Numbered from the stretch's first letter, positions 27,684 to 37,874 are shown. The stretch: DNA of 39,882 bases from Prevotellaceae bacterium (GCA_031270065.1 JAISYF010000173.1:1-39882), one strand, 5' to 3'. A program made the numbers and translations. The notes: a model not told the origin generated them from the sequence alone.

Positions 27684-27731
27684 AAGTTAAAATAAGATTG
27701 TACAAATAAATTATTATTTAATTTTGCACTA

Positions 27732-28394
27732 ATGAAAGATAGTACTTTAATATTGGGCGGTTTAGGCTTGTTGTGGCTATTTAATAAAGGAAAGAAACTT
27801 TATAACAACCTCAATAATTTGCGTTTTGGTTTGGATGGTTTGCATATTGTAAATTTTGATAGCACCGCGCAAACAATCCTTTTAAACATTGATTTTAAGA
27901 TATTTAATCCGTACAATATTACATTGATGTTTTATGAGATAGACGCACAAATATTTTTCAATGATAAAGCAGTTGGGAATATTAAAAGCGCGGTCAATAG
28001 ATATATTTATGCCAATAGCACAAGTATCATTCCGATGTCTATAACTCTAAATTACAGCGATTTAGGAACGGAACTTTGGGAACATATTACAAGCGGAGGA
28101 CGAATTGACGATTGGCGAATTAATATAAAAGGGACTGTAAATGTACAAAATATAAACATACCTTTGGCACTGCAATTTATCTTCCAAGATTTTGTCAGCG
28201 GCACAGAACACGCTGTAAGAACTGTTGACAAAGCAGAAATTTTACATAAATTGATTGATTTAGGATTGACCGAGAAACAGGCAAAAAATGCGATGGAAGA
28301 AAACTATTTGCAGGTTTTGTCTGAGAAAAGGCAATCGGAAACGGACAAAATCGCAAAGGAAATTTTTACACGCTGGCAACTTATGATGTTTTAA
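27732..28394 (+). CDS. N-terminally membrane-anchored protein, LEA type 2-like
   Basis: 220 aa; MKDSTLILGGLGLLWLFNKGKK TM; FDSTAQTILLNIDFKIFNPYNITLMFYEIDAQIFFNDKAVG...PLALQF resembles LEA_2 domains. Confidence 0.6.
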   Translation: MKDSTLILGGLGLLWLFNKGKKLYNNLNNLRFGLDGLHIVNFDSTAQTILLNIDFKIFNPYNITLMFYEIDAQIFFNDKAVGNIKSAVNRYIYANSTSIIPMSITLNYSDLGTELWEHITSGGRIDDWRINIKGTVNVQNINIPLALQFIFQDFVSGTEHAVRTVDKAEILHKLIDLGLTEKQAKNAMEENYLQVLSEKRQSETDKIAKEIFTRWQLMMF

Positions 28395-28397
28395 TTT

Positions 28398-29960
28398 ATG
28401 GCGCGTTTTATTGCAGAAAATAAAGACAATTTCAAAAAGAAAGGTATTACAAAAGATATTATCACGCAGGTAATTAATACCTTTAAAAAGGACTATTTGC
28501 AATGTGTAGACGTTGCAAAGGAACTGCAAGGCAAAAGTAATATTGAGACTTATGAAAATATATTTAATTACGTTCTTAAACATGTTGAATATGTAGCAGA
28601 CCCGCAAGGCGTGCAATGGATTAAAACCCCCGCGCGACTGATTACAGACGGCAAAGGCGATTGTAAAAGTATGGCAATTTTTATCGCAAGTTGTTTGCGC
28701 TGTCTGGGAATAGATGCTTATTTTCGGTTTGTGTCCTTTGGCAAAAGCAAAACGCCTACACACGTCTATATTGTAACTTACGACAATATAATAATAGACC
28801 CTGTGGAGCGCGTAAATGGACAACCAAAATTCAACTATGCACAAGAATATAATACTAAAATAGAGATAATGAATACTACAAATATATATGAATTAAGAGG
28901 GATTGGCAGTAATGAAACGACAACGATTGATTACACACCCTACACTGGCGCAAAGAGTTTTTTAGAGAATTCTATTGCCGAGAATTATTTGTGTAGCGAA
29001 ATTGATTATCTTACAACGCTTTTAACCATAGAGCCGACAGCCGAGAATTTTAATCAGTGCGATGCAATGGCACTTTCATTATATTTATTACAAAATGGTT
29101 ACGATAACGAGAAAGGCGGTTTGATTTTGCAAAAAATGAAAGACGAAGGACATTTTAATTATTTGAGTATCAACGAGAAAGAGCGCGTGGTACATTTAGA
29201 TAAATTGTTTGAAACAGCAAGAAATGTTGATATTTTAGATTTTAAAATTGGCGCAGATACAGAAGTTGCTATTTGGTATAATGATATTTTGAAACAAAAT
29301 GTAATTGAAGGGCGGAACCAAGAGGGAATTGAAGAATATGAAAAATTAGTTGGTGAAAATAAAATTGGAATTACAACAAAGCAAAAAAATGAATTAATCG
29401 CAAAAATGAAAGAGTCAGGTTGGGGCTTTTGTTACATTTTGGCTAATCCGATGTGGATTGTTAAGCAGTCGGAGAAATACCCGGAAATGCAACGTAAATT
29501 ACAAAATGAAAATGGATTGTTCATGCAATGGTACACGTCCTTAACAAAATATTTTACACAGCAAACAATATTGAATTATTTAAAGGATGGATTTATAAAG
29601 CAGACAAATCAGACGCCCGAGAATTACATTTTAGCGGGTATTAAAAAGGGAGAATTACCCTCTGCCCCAAATATTGGTATAGCAGCATCTGTTGTAGCCG
29701 CAATTATAGCAGCGGTAGCAGCGGTAGTAACAACTGTCTTAAATATGATTATTGCATTAATTCAAAAATCAATGCAAAGTCCGACCAACTACCCAAACGA
29801 TATTCCACCGAACAATGATGATTATTTAAGTGCCGAAGATTTAAAAGGTGATAGTGGTAGCGGAAGCGGAACAACAGACGAAAAGAAGAGCAGTTTATTA
29901 CCTATTTTATTAATTGGAGGTTTAATTTTTTTAACAAAAAATAATGAGTACGAAAGATAA
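28398..29960 (+). CDS. Transglutaminase-like cysteine protease/amidase domain protein with C-terminal TM segments
   Basis: 520 aa; ITDGKGDCKSMAIFIASCLR (Cys), THVYIVT (His), IIIDPV (Asp); hydrophobic SVVAAIIAAVAAVVTTVLNMIIAL and terminal SSLLPILLIGGLIFLTKNNEYER. Confidence 0.75.
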   Translation: MARFIAENKDNFKKKGITKDIITQVINTFKKDYLQCVDVAKELQGKSNIETYENIFNYVLKHVEYVADPQGVQWIKTPARLITDGKGDCKSMAIFIASCLRCLGIDAYFRFVSFGKSKTPTHVYIVTYDNIIIDPVERVNGQPKFNYAQEYNTKIEIMNTTNIYELRGIGSNETTTIDYTPYTGAKSFLENSIAENYLCSEIDYLTTLLTIEPTAENFNQCDAMALSLYLLQNGYDNEKGGLILQKMKDEGHFNYLSINEKERVVHLDKLFETARNVDILDFKIGADTEVAIWYNDILKQNVIEGRNQEGIEEYEKLVGENKIGITTKQKNELIAKMKESGWGFCYILANPMWIVKQSEKYPEMQRKLQNENGLFMQWYTSLTKYFTQQTILNYLKDGFIKQTNQTPENYILAGIKKGELPSAPNIGIAASVVAAIIAAVAAVVTTVLNMIIALIQKSMQSPTNYPNDIPPNNDDYLSAEDLKGDSGSGSGTTDEKKSSLLPILLIGGLIFLTKNNEYER

Positions 29961-30723
29961 AATTATAAAATATTTTAAGGACAATGCAGGCAGTTATGTA
30001 TATATTTTTATATTGGACGATGCCGCGCCACTATTTAATAAAGATATTCAACAAAAACGTTTGAATCAGATTGAGTATGTAATTCAATCCGCTCAATTAA
30101 GTTCTTTGAGTTACAATGATATTGCGACTGTTATTTCTGGAAAAATAAAATCGAAGTACGGCAAAACGCCGATGGAGTGTTTAAAATTATTGGCACAAGG
30201 AATTACCGTATATGCAACAGATGGCAGCAAAATAGGTAGCGTTGGCATTGGTGCAACGTCAATTAATGCACAGACAGGATTACCGAACAATTACAAAGGT
30301 ACATTTGACAACGACACCACCACAGATGGCAGATATAGCAGAATTATTGATTGTGAGAAAGATACTGTTTTAAATATTGTTGACAATAAAACCGGAAATA
30401 TTTTGTCTACGTATAATCAACAAACTAATACATATTCTGGTGGTGGTCAAAGTTCGGAATGGTGGACAATTCTACAATCTTGTTTGCCTGCAATTATGAG
30501 TTTATTAGAGTGGCTGGGCAATTTGCTTTTGGGTAAAAATGCAACAGGAATGAACACAGGCGCAAGACAAGGAGACGGATGGGGAAGTAAAGACGGACAG
30601 TCTGACAAGTGGAATAACGGCAATAAATCAACAATGGATTTGACTACAATATTACTTGTTGGTGGTATTGCTTATTTAGCACTCAAAGATAACGGAAAGA
30701 AAAATATTATCCTTGAGTACTAA
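29944..30723 (+). CDS. Putative virion membrane protein with C-terminal anchor
   Basis: 259 aa; ends STMDLTTILLVGGIAYLALKDNGKKNIILEY; overlaps preceding gene. Confidence 0.6.
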   Translation: MSTKDKIIKYFKDNAGSYVYIFILDDAAPLFNKDIQQKRLNQIEYVIQSAQLSSLSYNDIATVISGKIKSKYGKTPMECLKLLAQGITVYATDGSKIGSVGIGATSINAQTGLPNNYKGTFDNDTTTDGRYSRIIDCEKDTVLNIVDNKTGNILSTYNQQTNTYSGGGQSSEWWTILQSCLPAIMSLLEWLGNLLLGKNATGMNTGARQGDGWGSKDGQSDKWNNGNKSTMDLTTILLVGGIAYLALKDNGKKNIILEY

Positions 30724-30810
30724 ATAAGCATCGTAAGCACTGACATTGAAGCAAAATATCTTTGCTTTGGTTGTTACAAAATAATTATTAACAAAATCAA
30801 ACATTTAACA

Positions 30811-30993
30811 ATGGCAAAATTAAAAATGTTGAAGTACCCACGCAAGCCGAAAACAATGGCGAGCGTTGCGTCCAAAGAAAAATATTTGGTACGCTGTAAG
30901 GAAATTGACAAGGAAAATGGACGAAGAAAATCAGAAAACAAGAAGTCCGAGGATTTGTCAAAAAAGATTGCTGGACTTAAACCAGTAAGGTAA
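30811..30993 (+). CDS. Small highly basic protein
   Basis: 60 aa, Lys/Arg-rich: MAKLKMLKYPRKPKTMASVASKEKYLVRCKEIDKENGRRK. Confidence 0.6.
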   Translation: MAKLKMLKYPRKPKTMASVASKEKYLVRCKEIDKENGRRKSENKKSEDLSKKIAGLKPVR

Positions 30994-31019
30994 GAACTTT
31001 TAAATTAAATTTTTAAAAA

Positions 31020-31442
31020 ATGAAAAAAATTAATGTAAAAAATGGTTTGCAAGGTCGGTTGATTGGTTCGGCAATTGGTGGCGCAGCATCTGCTGTGTTC
31101 GACACTTATGTAACAGGTTATTTACCCGAATCAATGCAAGATTCACCCGATATTGCTAAGATTGTTGCAGGCGCGTTTATTCCGTCTGTTATGAAGTCCG
31201 ATTTAGGTCGCTCACTCGGAGACGGCTTGATGACGGTAGGTTTGGCTAATTTTATTAGCAGCAAACTTGAAGAAACTACCGATACTACTACAACAACAAC
31301 TACAACAGGTAGCGGAGTTGCAGGTATTGGAGCAGGTAGAATTAATCCTTTCGCTGCATACGCGCACAGGGTACGCGGCATTGAGAATTCGCAAAGAAAA
31401 ATTGCAGGTGCAGGCGTAGGTCGCTCTGTAAGAGGTTGTTAA
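31020..31442 (+). CDS. Gly/Ala-rich putative virion-associated protein
   Basis: 140 aa; GSAIGGAASAVFDTYVTGYLPESM, Thr-rich stretch, basic C-terminus. Confidence 0.55.
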   Translation: MKKINVKNGLQGRLIGSAIGGAASAVFDTYVTGYLPESMQDSPDIAKIVAGAFIPSVMKSDLGRSLGDGLMTVGLANFISSKLEETTDTTTTTTTTGSGVAGIGAGRINPFAAYAHRVRGIENSQRKIAGAGVGRSVRGC

Positions 31443-31464
31443 ACTTTAAAATTTTTATAAAAAA

Positions 31465-32214
31465 ATGAATGTAATTAATAATTCACCCTCGTATGAGGTA
31501 AGAAAGAAAATATTCAGCGTATTGTCTGAATGGGGCAAGCAGAACGATTGTGTGCCACAAGAAAGTTATTTGCGTCTATCTAAACCGTTGCAAAATGGAG
31601 TTGGACACTACACTTTTGACCCGTCTGTAAAGGCGATTGTACAGGGCGATAAATCGTTGTCCGAAGGCGATGTATTTTTCGGGTTAGGAAATATTGTTGG
31701 TTTGATGCTCGACACAGACCCTGTTCGCACAGGTGCAGCACCAATTCTCACATACCCATTGCTTGTAAGTGCAGCAAGTCGTGGTTTTATTGCCGAAGAT
31801 ATTTTCCGTTTGTATTATGGTATTCTCACGAGGAGAACTGTACAAACACAACTTAATGAAGGTTTTCCAGTTGCAAAATTCCGCGTTACGCCGGAAACAC
31901 AACCAACCTTTATTATAGATGCAGATGGAGTTTCTCACTCTTTGGGATTGCAGCCTGAGTACGATTACGAACGTGCTATTAATTGGTTTGCTATCAATTT
32001 CGTAATGAACGGAAAAGACAGCAATATGATTGAACTTGACTTTAACGGCACCGATGCAAACTTTGCCGTTGCCGAAGCAGACCAAACAACTGTAAGTACC
32101 ACACACAAACCTTATCTTGTGTATGAAGAGTTTGGCTTCCTGATGAAAGGAGCAGCAAATGCAGATGTGAAGAATTCTCTTGAATCATTTATTGCTGCAC
32201 GTCTTAAATGGTAG
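31465..32214 (+). CDS. Candidate major capsid protein of tailless phage
   Basis: 249 aa, no TM, central in structural operon; followed by a strong hairpin (32244-32269). No fold evidence available. Confidence 0.45.
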   Translation: MNVINNSPSYEVRKKIFSVLSEWGKQNDCVPQESYLRLSKPLQNGVGHYTFDPSVKAIVQGDKSLSEGDVFFGLGNIVGLMLDTDPVRTGAAPILTYPLLVSAASRGFIAEDIFRLYYGILTRRTVQTQLNEGFPVAKFRVTPETQPTFIIDADGVSHSLGLQPEYDYERAINWFAINFVMNGKDSNMIELDFNGTDANFAVAEADQTTVSTTHKPYLVYEEFGFLMKGAANADVKNSLESFIAARLKW

Positions 32215-32243
32215 CAAAAAAAATGAAAAAAATTATTTAGTGG

Positions 32244-32269
32244 CTTGGTGCCGTTGGGTCGGCACCAAG
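32244..32269 (+). promoter_or_regulatory. Intercistronic hairpin after candidate capsid gene (attenuator/RNA stabiliser)
   Basis: CTTGGTGCCG-TTGGGT-CGGCACCAAG, perfect 10-bp stem, no long T tract. Confidence 0.7.
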
Positions 32270-32302
32270 TTTCAAAAATTACAAGATGTAATAAAAAAAA
32301 TT

Positions 32303-33010
32303 ATGGCAAAAATTGTTGAAAATATAGACTTAATCAGAATTCATTTAGATAATGCAGGCAATTATTATTTGTCTGAAAATGTGAATTTTAAAGACAAGAA
32401 TATTTTGTTTTTTGGATTTTGTTTTGGTACAAATTCAACAATCGATTTAACAACAGGTACCATTTTGTTGGAAAAACCAGAATGTAAAGGAATTTTTTTA
32501 ACTCTACAAAACGAAAAAAAAACTGTTGTAAAAAATTTTGCGGTACAAAATTTAGACGTGCAAATGTATTCTGTACAAGCACCAATCAACCGCGTTTTAG
32601 ACCTTAAAAACTGTTATGTTTCAATAAATAATACTTTTCAAAATAAGATACTTTTAATGTACGTTTTCTATGGGAAATTAACCGAACACTCTTCCGAATG
32701 GGGTGTTAATTTCCCTATTAACGTACCCGCAAATTACAGAGGTACATTACAGCAGATAGTCGGGGACGTGAGAAATTTTGTTACTCTAAAATGGATTTCG
32801 GTAGAGGAGGGGACAAATGCCTTTTTAACTTTTAGAGCAAAAAACAAAGAGAATTGCTTGGAATATTTGAATACAAAAATTTTCCAAGCAAATATAGATG
32901 ATGAAATTATTGTAAAAAATGATTGGTTATTGAATTTTGAAGATGTAAATTGGGACAATTCCGAAGTAATAACAGATTCAAACGAATTAAAATTAAATCT
33001 TTATTTTTAA
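32303..33010 (+). CDS. Hypothetical, beta-rich, putative minor capsid protein
   Basis: 235 aa from ATG 32303 (MAKIVENIDLIRIHLDNAGNYYLSE); the longer ORF from 32180 would overlap the capsid gene and hairpin. Confidence 0.5.
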   Translation: MAKIVENIDLIRIHLDNAGNYYLSENVNFKDKNILFFGFCFGTNSTIDLTTGTILLEKPECKGIFLTLQNEKKTVVKNFAVQNLDVQMYSVQAPINRVLDLKNCYVSINNTFQNKILLMYVFYGKLTEHSSEWGVNFPINVPANYRGTLQQIVGDVRNFVTLKWISVEEGTNAFLTFRAKNKENCLEYLNTKIFQANIDDEIIVKNDWLLNFEDVNWDNSEVITDSNELKLNLYF

Positions 33011-33015
33011 AAAGC

Positions 33016-33789
33016 ATGTATAAAAAATTGACTTTAAAATATGGTAAATCAATAGAAATAGACCTTGCAGGACAAGTTAAGGTATATTTTCCCGCCCTTT
33101 TAGAATTGGCAGGAAAGAATGTAATTTCTATTGATTTTATGCAAGATATTACAAATTTTTCTGGCGCGGAACAGCCAACAGATTTTTCCGATTTATTTTT
33201 AAATTTGACCGAAAACGGACAAAAATATTTCACTTTGAATTACCCTCTTGATAGAATTAACATCAAAAATACACGCGGTCTAAAGCTTGATATAAACCGC
33301 AAAATCAACTTTGCAGACTGTTATATTTATAATCCGACTGTGCAAACAGGCAGTATCACATTTGTGGTATGGTGGAGCGAACAGGCGACAAAAGAACAAC
33401 AGGCTACTTTATCTGTTTTTGATAATGTAGAATTGATTTTAAAACAGGGCAACGGTTACAATAACCTTTTCCCCGATTACAAGACGTTTGTAGGTTATTC
33501 GGTGAAAAACATTATTTTACCTGACGTTTTGATTTCACCAAGCAGTGTGGATATTGTTAGCGCAATAACGCTAAATGCTGCATATCTTACTTTGCAAAAA
33601 GGTACAAAAATTGTTTTTGACCAAATGCCACTAATTGCTTTGCAGCAAGAATTAATGTACGAACATCTAACTTTTGACAAATTGGAATTTGATTTTAACA
33701 ATTCATTTATACAAATTGCGAAAAATTTAGATGTTTCTGCAGACTTAAATAAAAGAATTTTACTCACATTTGAATTTGAAGACAAATGA
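33016..33789 (+). CDS. Hypothetical, beta-rich, putative minor capsid protein
   Basis: 257 aa from ATG 33016 (MYKKLTLKYGKSIEIDLAG). Confidence 0.5.
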   Translation: MYKKLTLKYGKSIEIDLAGQVKVYFPALLELAGKNVISIDFMQDITNFSGAEQPTDFSDLFLNLTENGQKYFTLNYPLDRINIKNTRGLKLDINRKINFADCYIYNPTVQTGSITFVVWWSEQATKEQQATLSVFDNVELILKQGNGYNNLFPDYKTFVGYSVKNIILPDVLISPSSVDIVSAITLNAAYLTLQKGTKIVFDQMPLIALQQELMYEHLTFDKLEFDFNNSFIQIAKNLDVSADLNKRILLTFEFEDK

Positions 33790-34598
33790 CCGTTTGGGAA
33801 GAGATACCGAATCTGATAAGGTTAAATAAATTTGAAACCTTTAATGTTTCCACCAGTTCCGCAGGTGGCAAAGATTTTGTGTTTGTTTATGATGACACAA
33901 AAGATGTTGAAGAAAACATACAAGATTTAGATATGGTAATGTCTGCACTAACAGGGAGAGCGTTTTATTTGTTTGGGAAAAAGAAAGAAAATGCAAATCG
34001 GCAAATTTTTTGTTTTAAATTTTCAAAAGACGGCATTAATGACGCGAAAGTTGCAGGTGTTCATGGCGCAAATATTGGTTACACAGATGATTTTGTGCAA
34101 AAAATGATTGCTGTTGAGATTGGAAAAGTAAAATCAGAGATGCAGGAAGAAATTTTAAGGCGTAGAGAGCAGGAACTCAAAGAGAAGTTCGACAAACAAG
34201 AACGCGAAATTAAAGAGGAACGCAAAGAACTTGACAAACGCAAAGGTGACGGGATAGAAATGTTTTTGCAATCTTTGGGAAAAGCGTATCCGCAAGTAAA
34301 GCGTTTTATTTCAGGCGACAAGAGCGACAAGGTCGCAGGCACAGCAGAACTGTATGCAAAAGTTGCAGGCACGGAAGAAATTCAGGAAAAAGCAGTAGAA
34401 GTTGAGATTTTGGAAGATAACGAACTTGAAACAAGAATTAATGATTTGTTGCAACGTTGGAACGCTGCCGAACCCGATTGGCTTATGATAATGGAAAAAA
34501 TTGTACAAATTTGCGAAGATAAACGCGAAATTGATGTGATGGGGGGGATGGTGAAATTGCCATATGAGAAATTAAAATCAATAATTTTAGAATATTAA
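33786..34598 (+). CDS. Coiled-coil hypothetical protein
   Basis: 270 aa; charged helix EEILRRREQELKEKFDKQEREIKEERKELDKRKGDG. Confidence 0.6.
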   Translation: MTVWEEIPNLIRLNKFETFNVSTSSAGGKDFVFVYDDTKDVEENIQDLDMVMSALTGRAFYLFGKKKENANRQIFCFKFSKDGINDAKVAGVHGANIGYTDDFVQKMIAVEIGKVKSEMQEEILRRREQELKEKFDKQEREIKEERKELDKRKGDGIEMFLQSLGKAYPQVKRFISGDKSDKVAGTAELYAKVAGTEEIQEKAVEVEILEDNELETRINDLLQRWNAAEPDWLMIMEKIVQICEDKREIDVMGGMVKLPYEKLKSIILEY

Positions 34599-34599
34599 A

Positions 34600-35484
34600 A
34601 TGTTTGAATCTTCAATATATAATATTAATTCCAATAGAATTTTAGTAGAAAATTCTTTGAAGTCAAAGGCTGTTAAAGTTGTTAATGCAGGTGCAATTAT
34701 CTATGTGCAGTATAATGACAATAATTACATTGACAAAGAATTAGGAAGTAGTGAAATTGGCACAATCGTAAATTGCACAGGTGCATATATTCCACTTAAT
34801 GACGGCAGCACAATTTACCAGACAGAAGGCGGCTTTTGGGCAAATATTAGACAAAATAATAATGATTGGAAGTTTGTCAGCAGAACAGTCAGCGCGATTA
34901 GTATCACAACCGCACAAGATTATATAAATGCGACACTTGCGAATAATGCTTCTATTTTTGAGAATAATTTGTTTTGCGCGCGTTTTGCAAGCAAATTAAA
35001 TAACAGCGAAAAACAAGTGCTTTTTGGGCTGCAAACAAGATTAATGCAGCGCAATGAAATGATTAAAAATTCTGCCGAAATTGAAAGCAAAGTTGAATCA
35101 TACCCGAACGGTTATATTAAATGGGAAAGTCAGTTAAATGCCTTTATGCAAGATCCCTATATTAATTCTGTAACTACTTTGATTATTATTTCGTGCGTAA
35201 TTCTATTTGTTACAATAACAAGTATTGTTCTTTACAAGAAGATTTATTCTGAAAGCAAGAATGATGTAAAATTTTCAAAAAATTTAACGCGCACTTTGGA
35301 ATCAAGACTTACCAAAGAGGAGCGCGAACAATTATATAACGAAACGGCAGGACTTATAACCGCAGCAAGGATTAAAGAAAAAACAAAATCCATTGCCGGA
35401 GGTTTATCTTTTGGATTGATTGCAATTGCAGCAGGTTTATTTTTTCTACCCTCAATTTTAAATGAAAAAAACAATGGAAATTAA
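34600..35484 (+). CDS. Membrane protein with two TM segments
   Basis: 294 aa; VTTLIIISCVILFVTITSIVLY and GGLSFGLIAIAAGLFFLPSIL. Confidence 0.6.
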   Translation: MFESSIYNINSNRILVENSLKSKAVKVVNAGAIIYVQYNDNNYIDKELGSSEIGTIVNCTGAYIPLNDGSTIYQTEGGFWANIRQNNNDWKFVSRTVSAISITTAQDYINATLANNASIFENNLFCARFASKLNNSEKQVLFGLQTRLMQRNEMIKNSAEIESKVESYPNGYIKWESQLNAFMQDPYINSVTTLIIISCVILFVTITSIVLYKKIYSESKNDVKFSKNLTRTLESRLTKEEREQLYNETAGLITAARIKEKTKSIAGGLSFGLIAIAAGLFFLPSILNEKNNGN

Positions 35485-36184
35485 ATTTGATGAAAATATA
35501 AAAGACAAGGCTCTTGCTGTGAAGTGTAAGTATGCAAACACTTATAAATTGGAAAATGATTTATTTGTTGGTTGTTGGAGTTTGGCAAATGAAACTTTGC
35601 AACAAAATCAAGTTACAGTAGATAAAGACAAATGGATTTTGCCGGTAACAACAGGAAATTATTGTTTTTCCGAACAATTTGGAAAAAAATATACAATGAT
35701 GTTGGAATATTATTTGCCCGGTATGGAACAATTTTTTGCAACTGAATATATTGTCGATAAGAAAGACCGAAATAAAAATGGATTAACTCTAAAAGCATGG
35801 AAACGTGGCTATATAAATGATGAGAAGGCATATTCAATCATTATTGCTACAATTAGCGATTTAACATTAATGAACGCACAACTTCTAACACTTGGCGGTT
35901 ATTATGTTGTTGATTTGCAAAATGGGGAATTTATTGTGAAACGTTCTTATGACGGTTCAGTATTATATCGTAATATTAGATATTTTGCGCCGGAAATTAC
36001 GCAATGGGTAAGATTGATTGCTGTAACTAATGATATTTCGGCAGAATATTTAGAATCACTGTATAAACAAAATTTTAATGATGGTGAAAACGGTAATACA
36101 AAAGAAATAGAAGAAAAAAAAGAAAAAAACTTATTATCTTTATTAATTGGTTTATATGTTACTCACAAAGCAGGTTTATTTTGA
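35462..36184 (+). CDS. Hypothetical with C-terminal membrane anchor
   Basis: 240 aa; ends EEKKEKNLLSLLIGLYVTHKAGLF. Confidence 0.6.
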   Translation: MKKTMEIKFDENIKDKALAVKCKYANTYKLENDLFVGCWSLANETLQQNQVTVDKDKWILPVTTGNYCFSEQFGKKYTMMLEYYLPGMEQFFATEYIVDKKDRNKNGLTLKAWKRGYINDEKAYSIIIATISDLTLMNAQLLTLGGYYVVDLQNGEFIVKRSYDGSVLYRNIRYFAPEITQWVRLIAVTNDISAEYLESLYKQNFNDGENGNTKEIEEKKEKNLLSLLIGLYVTHKAGLF

Positions 36185-36187
36185 AAA

Positions 36188-36457
36188 ATGATAACATCAC
36201 AAAAATATAATTGTACGGTACGCTGTGAGCTAATAACTCAAAGTACAATCATTGAAAATGATGGTTTTACTTCCATTTCAGTGCAGAATTTAGACAGTAA
36301 AGGTATTGTTGTTAATGATGTTATAAGTTTGGGTTATAAAGATAAATTTGAAATAGAATTAGAGCCTTATTGTGTTCTCAATCAAAGTTTTAAAATAGTT
36401 TCTACTGGTCCTTTTTCAGCGTTAATTATTAAAAAATATTACACAAAAATAAATTAA
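36188..36457 (+). CDS. Small hypothetical protein
   Basis: 89 aa ORF in series. Confidence 0.5.
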   Translation: MITSQKYNCTVRCELITQSTIIENDGFTSISVQNLDSKGIVVNDVISLGYKDKFEIELEPYCVLNQSFKIVSTGPFSALIIKKYYTKIN

Positions 36458-36461
36458 ATTT

Positions 36462-37874
36462 ATGAATATCATACAAAGTAATATAGCGGGTGCGAATCAA
36501 AGGTATTTGACTATTTATGATGCAAACAAAGATTTTGCGCTAAAAACAGATATTCCGATAATACCGGAGTCAATAGTTATTGATGCGTACAATATGTTTG
36601 ATTGGGAAAGTACAACTGAAAATTTTGTTTCGGCACTATTTTACAACACTAAGGACCCGATTATAAAATTATGCGTAAATAATGAAAGTGAGGATTCACT
36701 TGTAATTACAGCGGAATTAGGTTTTGGGGCTAAAGTAGGCAGCGTAAATAACGTTGTTTTCGATGCCGATGGAGTAGCACAGATTGTAGAAATTACACCC
36801 GAAATAGGGCAGACGCAAACAACTATCACTATACCTGCTGCCTGCAAAGGCGAAATATTTTATGGTTGCGATGTAACTGAAAATAACTTTGGCAAGTCAT
36901 ACATCATTGCCAATCAGGGGGAAGGCGGGACTATAATAGTGAAATTAGTTGCTTCTGACTTTGCGAAGTTCTTTAACTTTGGCGACGAAAGTACTGTTAT
37001 CGTTTTTGAGAATATTTCTGTTGCCAAGTCCGCAGTAACAAGTATTGTAATTAACGATGATATTATACCCGCAGCATTGGCGGATGGCGTAAACACGACG
37101 ATTAGCGAACGTTTTATAACAAATTTTATAAATTGTACTTTTGTAGATTTTTACGGATTGCGAAATGTTACTTATTTTGGCAACGGATCTTTTGCAAGCA
37201 TTGCAGCAAATAATCCCGCAACTTATTTTACGAATGTTATAAAAGTCGGATTTAGTTTCTTCTCAGAATTTAGAGGAACTCAATTTGATTTGACGCCATT
37301 TTCTAACTTGCAAGAAGCAGATTTATATTTCATTTCAAATTGGAATAATGTTTTAGAATTAGATTTGAGTAAGTTAGTAAAGTTAGGAGGAAGCTTTCAA
37401 ATGTTTCTTGAAAACCTTCCGCAATTACAATCGAATGTTTCTTTAGATTTTCTTGATAACGAAATGACTACTGGATTTAATCTGGTTTCTTGTCTATCGC
37501 GTCTCTATTCTGTCAAACGTATTGACGTATCTAAATTGGCAACTATTGATTTGGATAAATTTATACATGGATATTATTGGAACGATAGAATTGCCTTTGC
37601 TGCAAATTCGTTAGAAGAATTTGTAATTGGCGATTACATAATTCCGCAGAGTCAGCCTGTATCGACAGGAACTTTGCAGCGTACATTAGCTGTGCAAGAA
37701 TATTCACCCGCAGCAATTAACGGCATAACCATCACAGGAACGAGGGCTGCCGTAGGTAGACTGATAGAAGTAATTGGAGACCAAACTCCCTACCATTACA
37801 ACGGTTATCCTTCTTTTGAATATAATTTTGTTTGGAATTTAATCTCAAATTATACAGACGTGAATAATGACTAA
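36462..37874 (+). CDS. Putative spike/receptor-binding protein, leucine-rich-repeat-like C-terminal half
   Basis: 470 aa; DFYGLRNVTYFGNGSF...PFSNLQEADLYFI...LDLSKLVKLGGSFQMFLENLPQL...VKRIDVSKLATIDL. Confidence 0.5.
   Translation: MNIIQSNIAGANQRYLTIYDANKDFALKTDIPIIPESIVIDAYNMFDWESTTENFVSALFYNTKDPIIKLCVNNESEDSLVITAELGFGAKVGSVNNVVFDADGVAQIVEITPEIGQTQTTITIPAACKGEIFYGCDVTENNFGKSYIIANQGEGGTIIVKLVASDFAKFFNFGDESTVIVFENISVAKSAVTSIVINDDIIPAALADGVNTTISERFITNFINCTFVDFYGLRNVTYFGNGSFASIAANNPATYFTNVIKVGFSFFSEFRGTQFDLTPFSNLQEADLYFISNWNNVLELDLSKLVKLGGSFQMFLENLPQLQSNVSLDFLDNEMTTGFNLVSCLSRLYSVKRIDVSKLATIDLDKFIHGYYWNDRIAFAANSLEEFVIGDYIIPQSQPVSTGTLQRTLAVQEYSPAAINGITITGTRAAVGRLIEVIGDQTPYHYNGYPSFEYNFVWNLISNYTDVNND

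Noticed and set aside
31277-31310. ACN/ACA Thr-codon repeat as a phase-variable microsatellite
   Set aside because: Codons vary (ACT/ACA/ACC-like mix), in-frame trinucleotides, so no frameshifting switch expected.
32180-32302. Upstream extension of the 276-aa ORF
   Set aside because: Would overlap the capsid candidate stop and translate the hairpin; ATG at 32303 is better placed.
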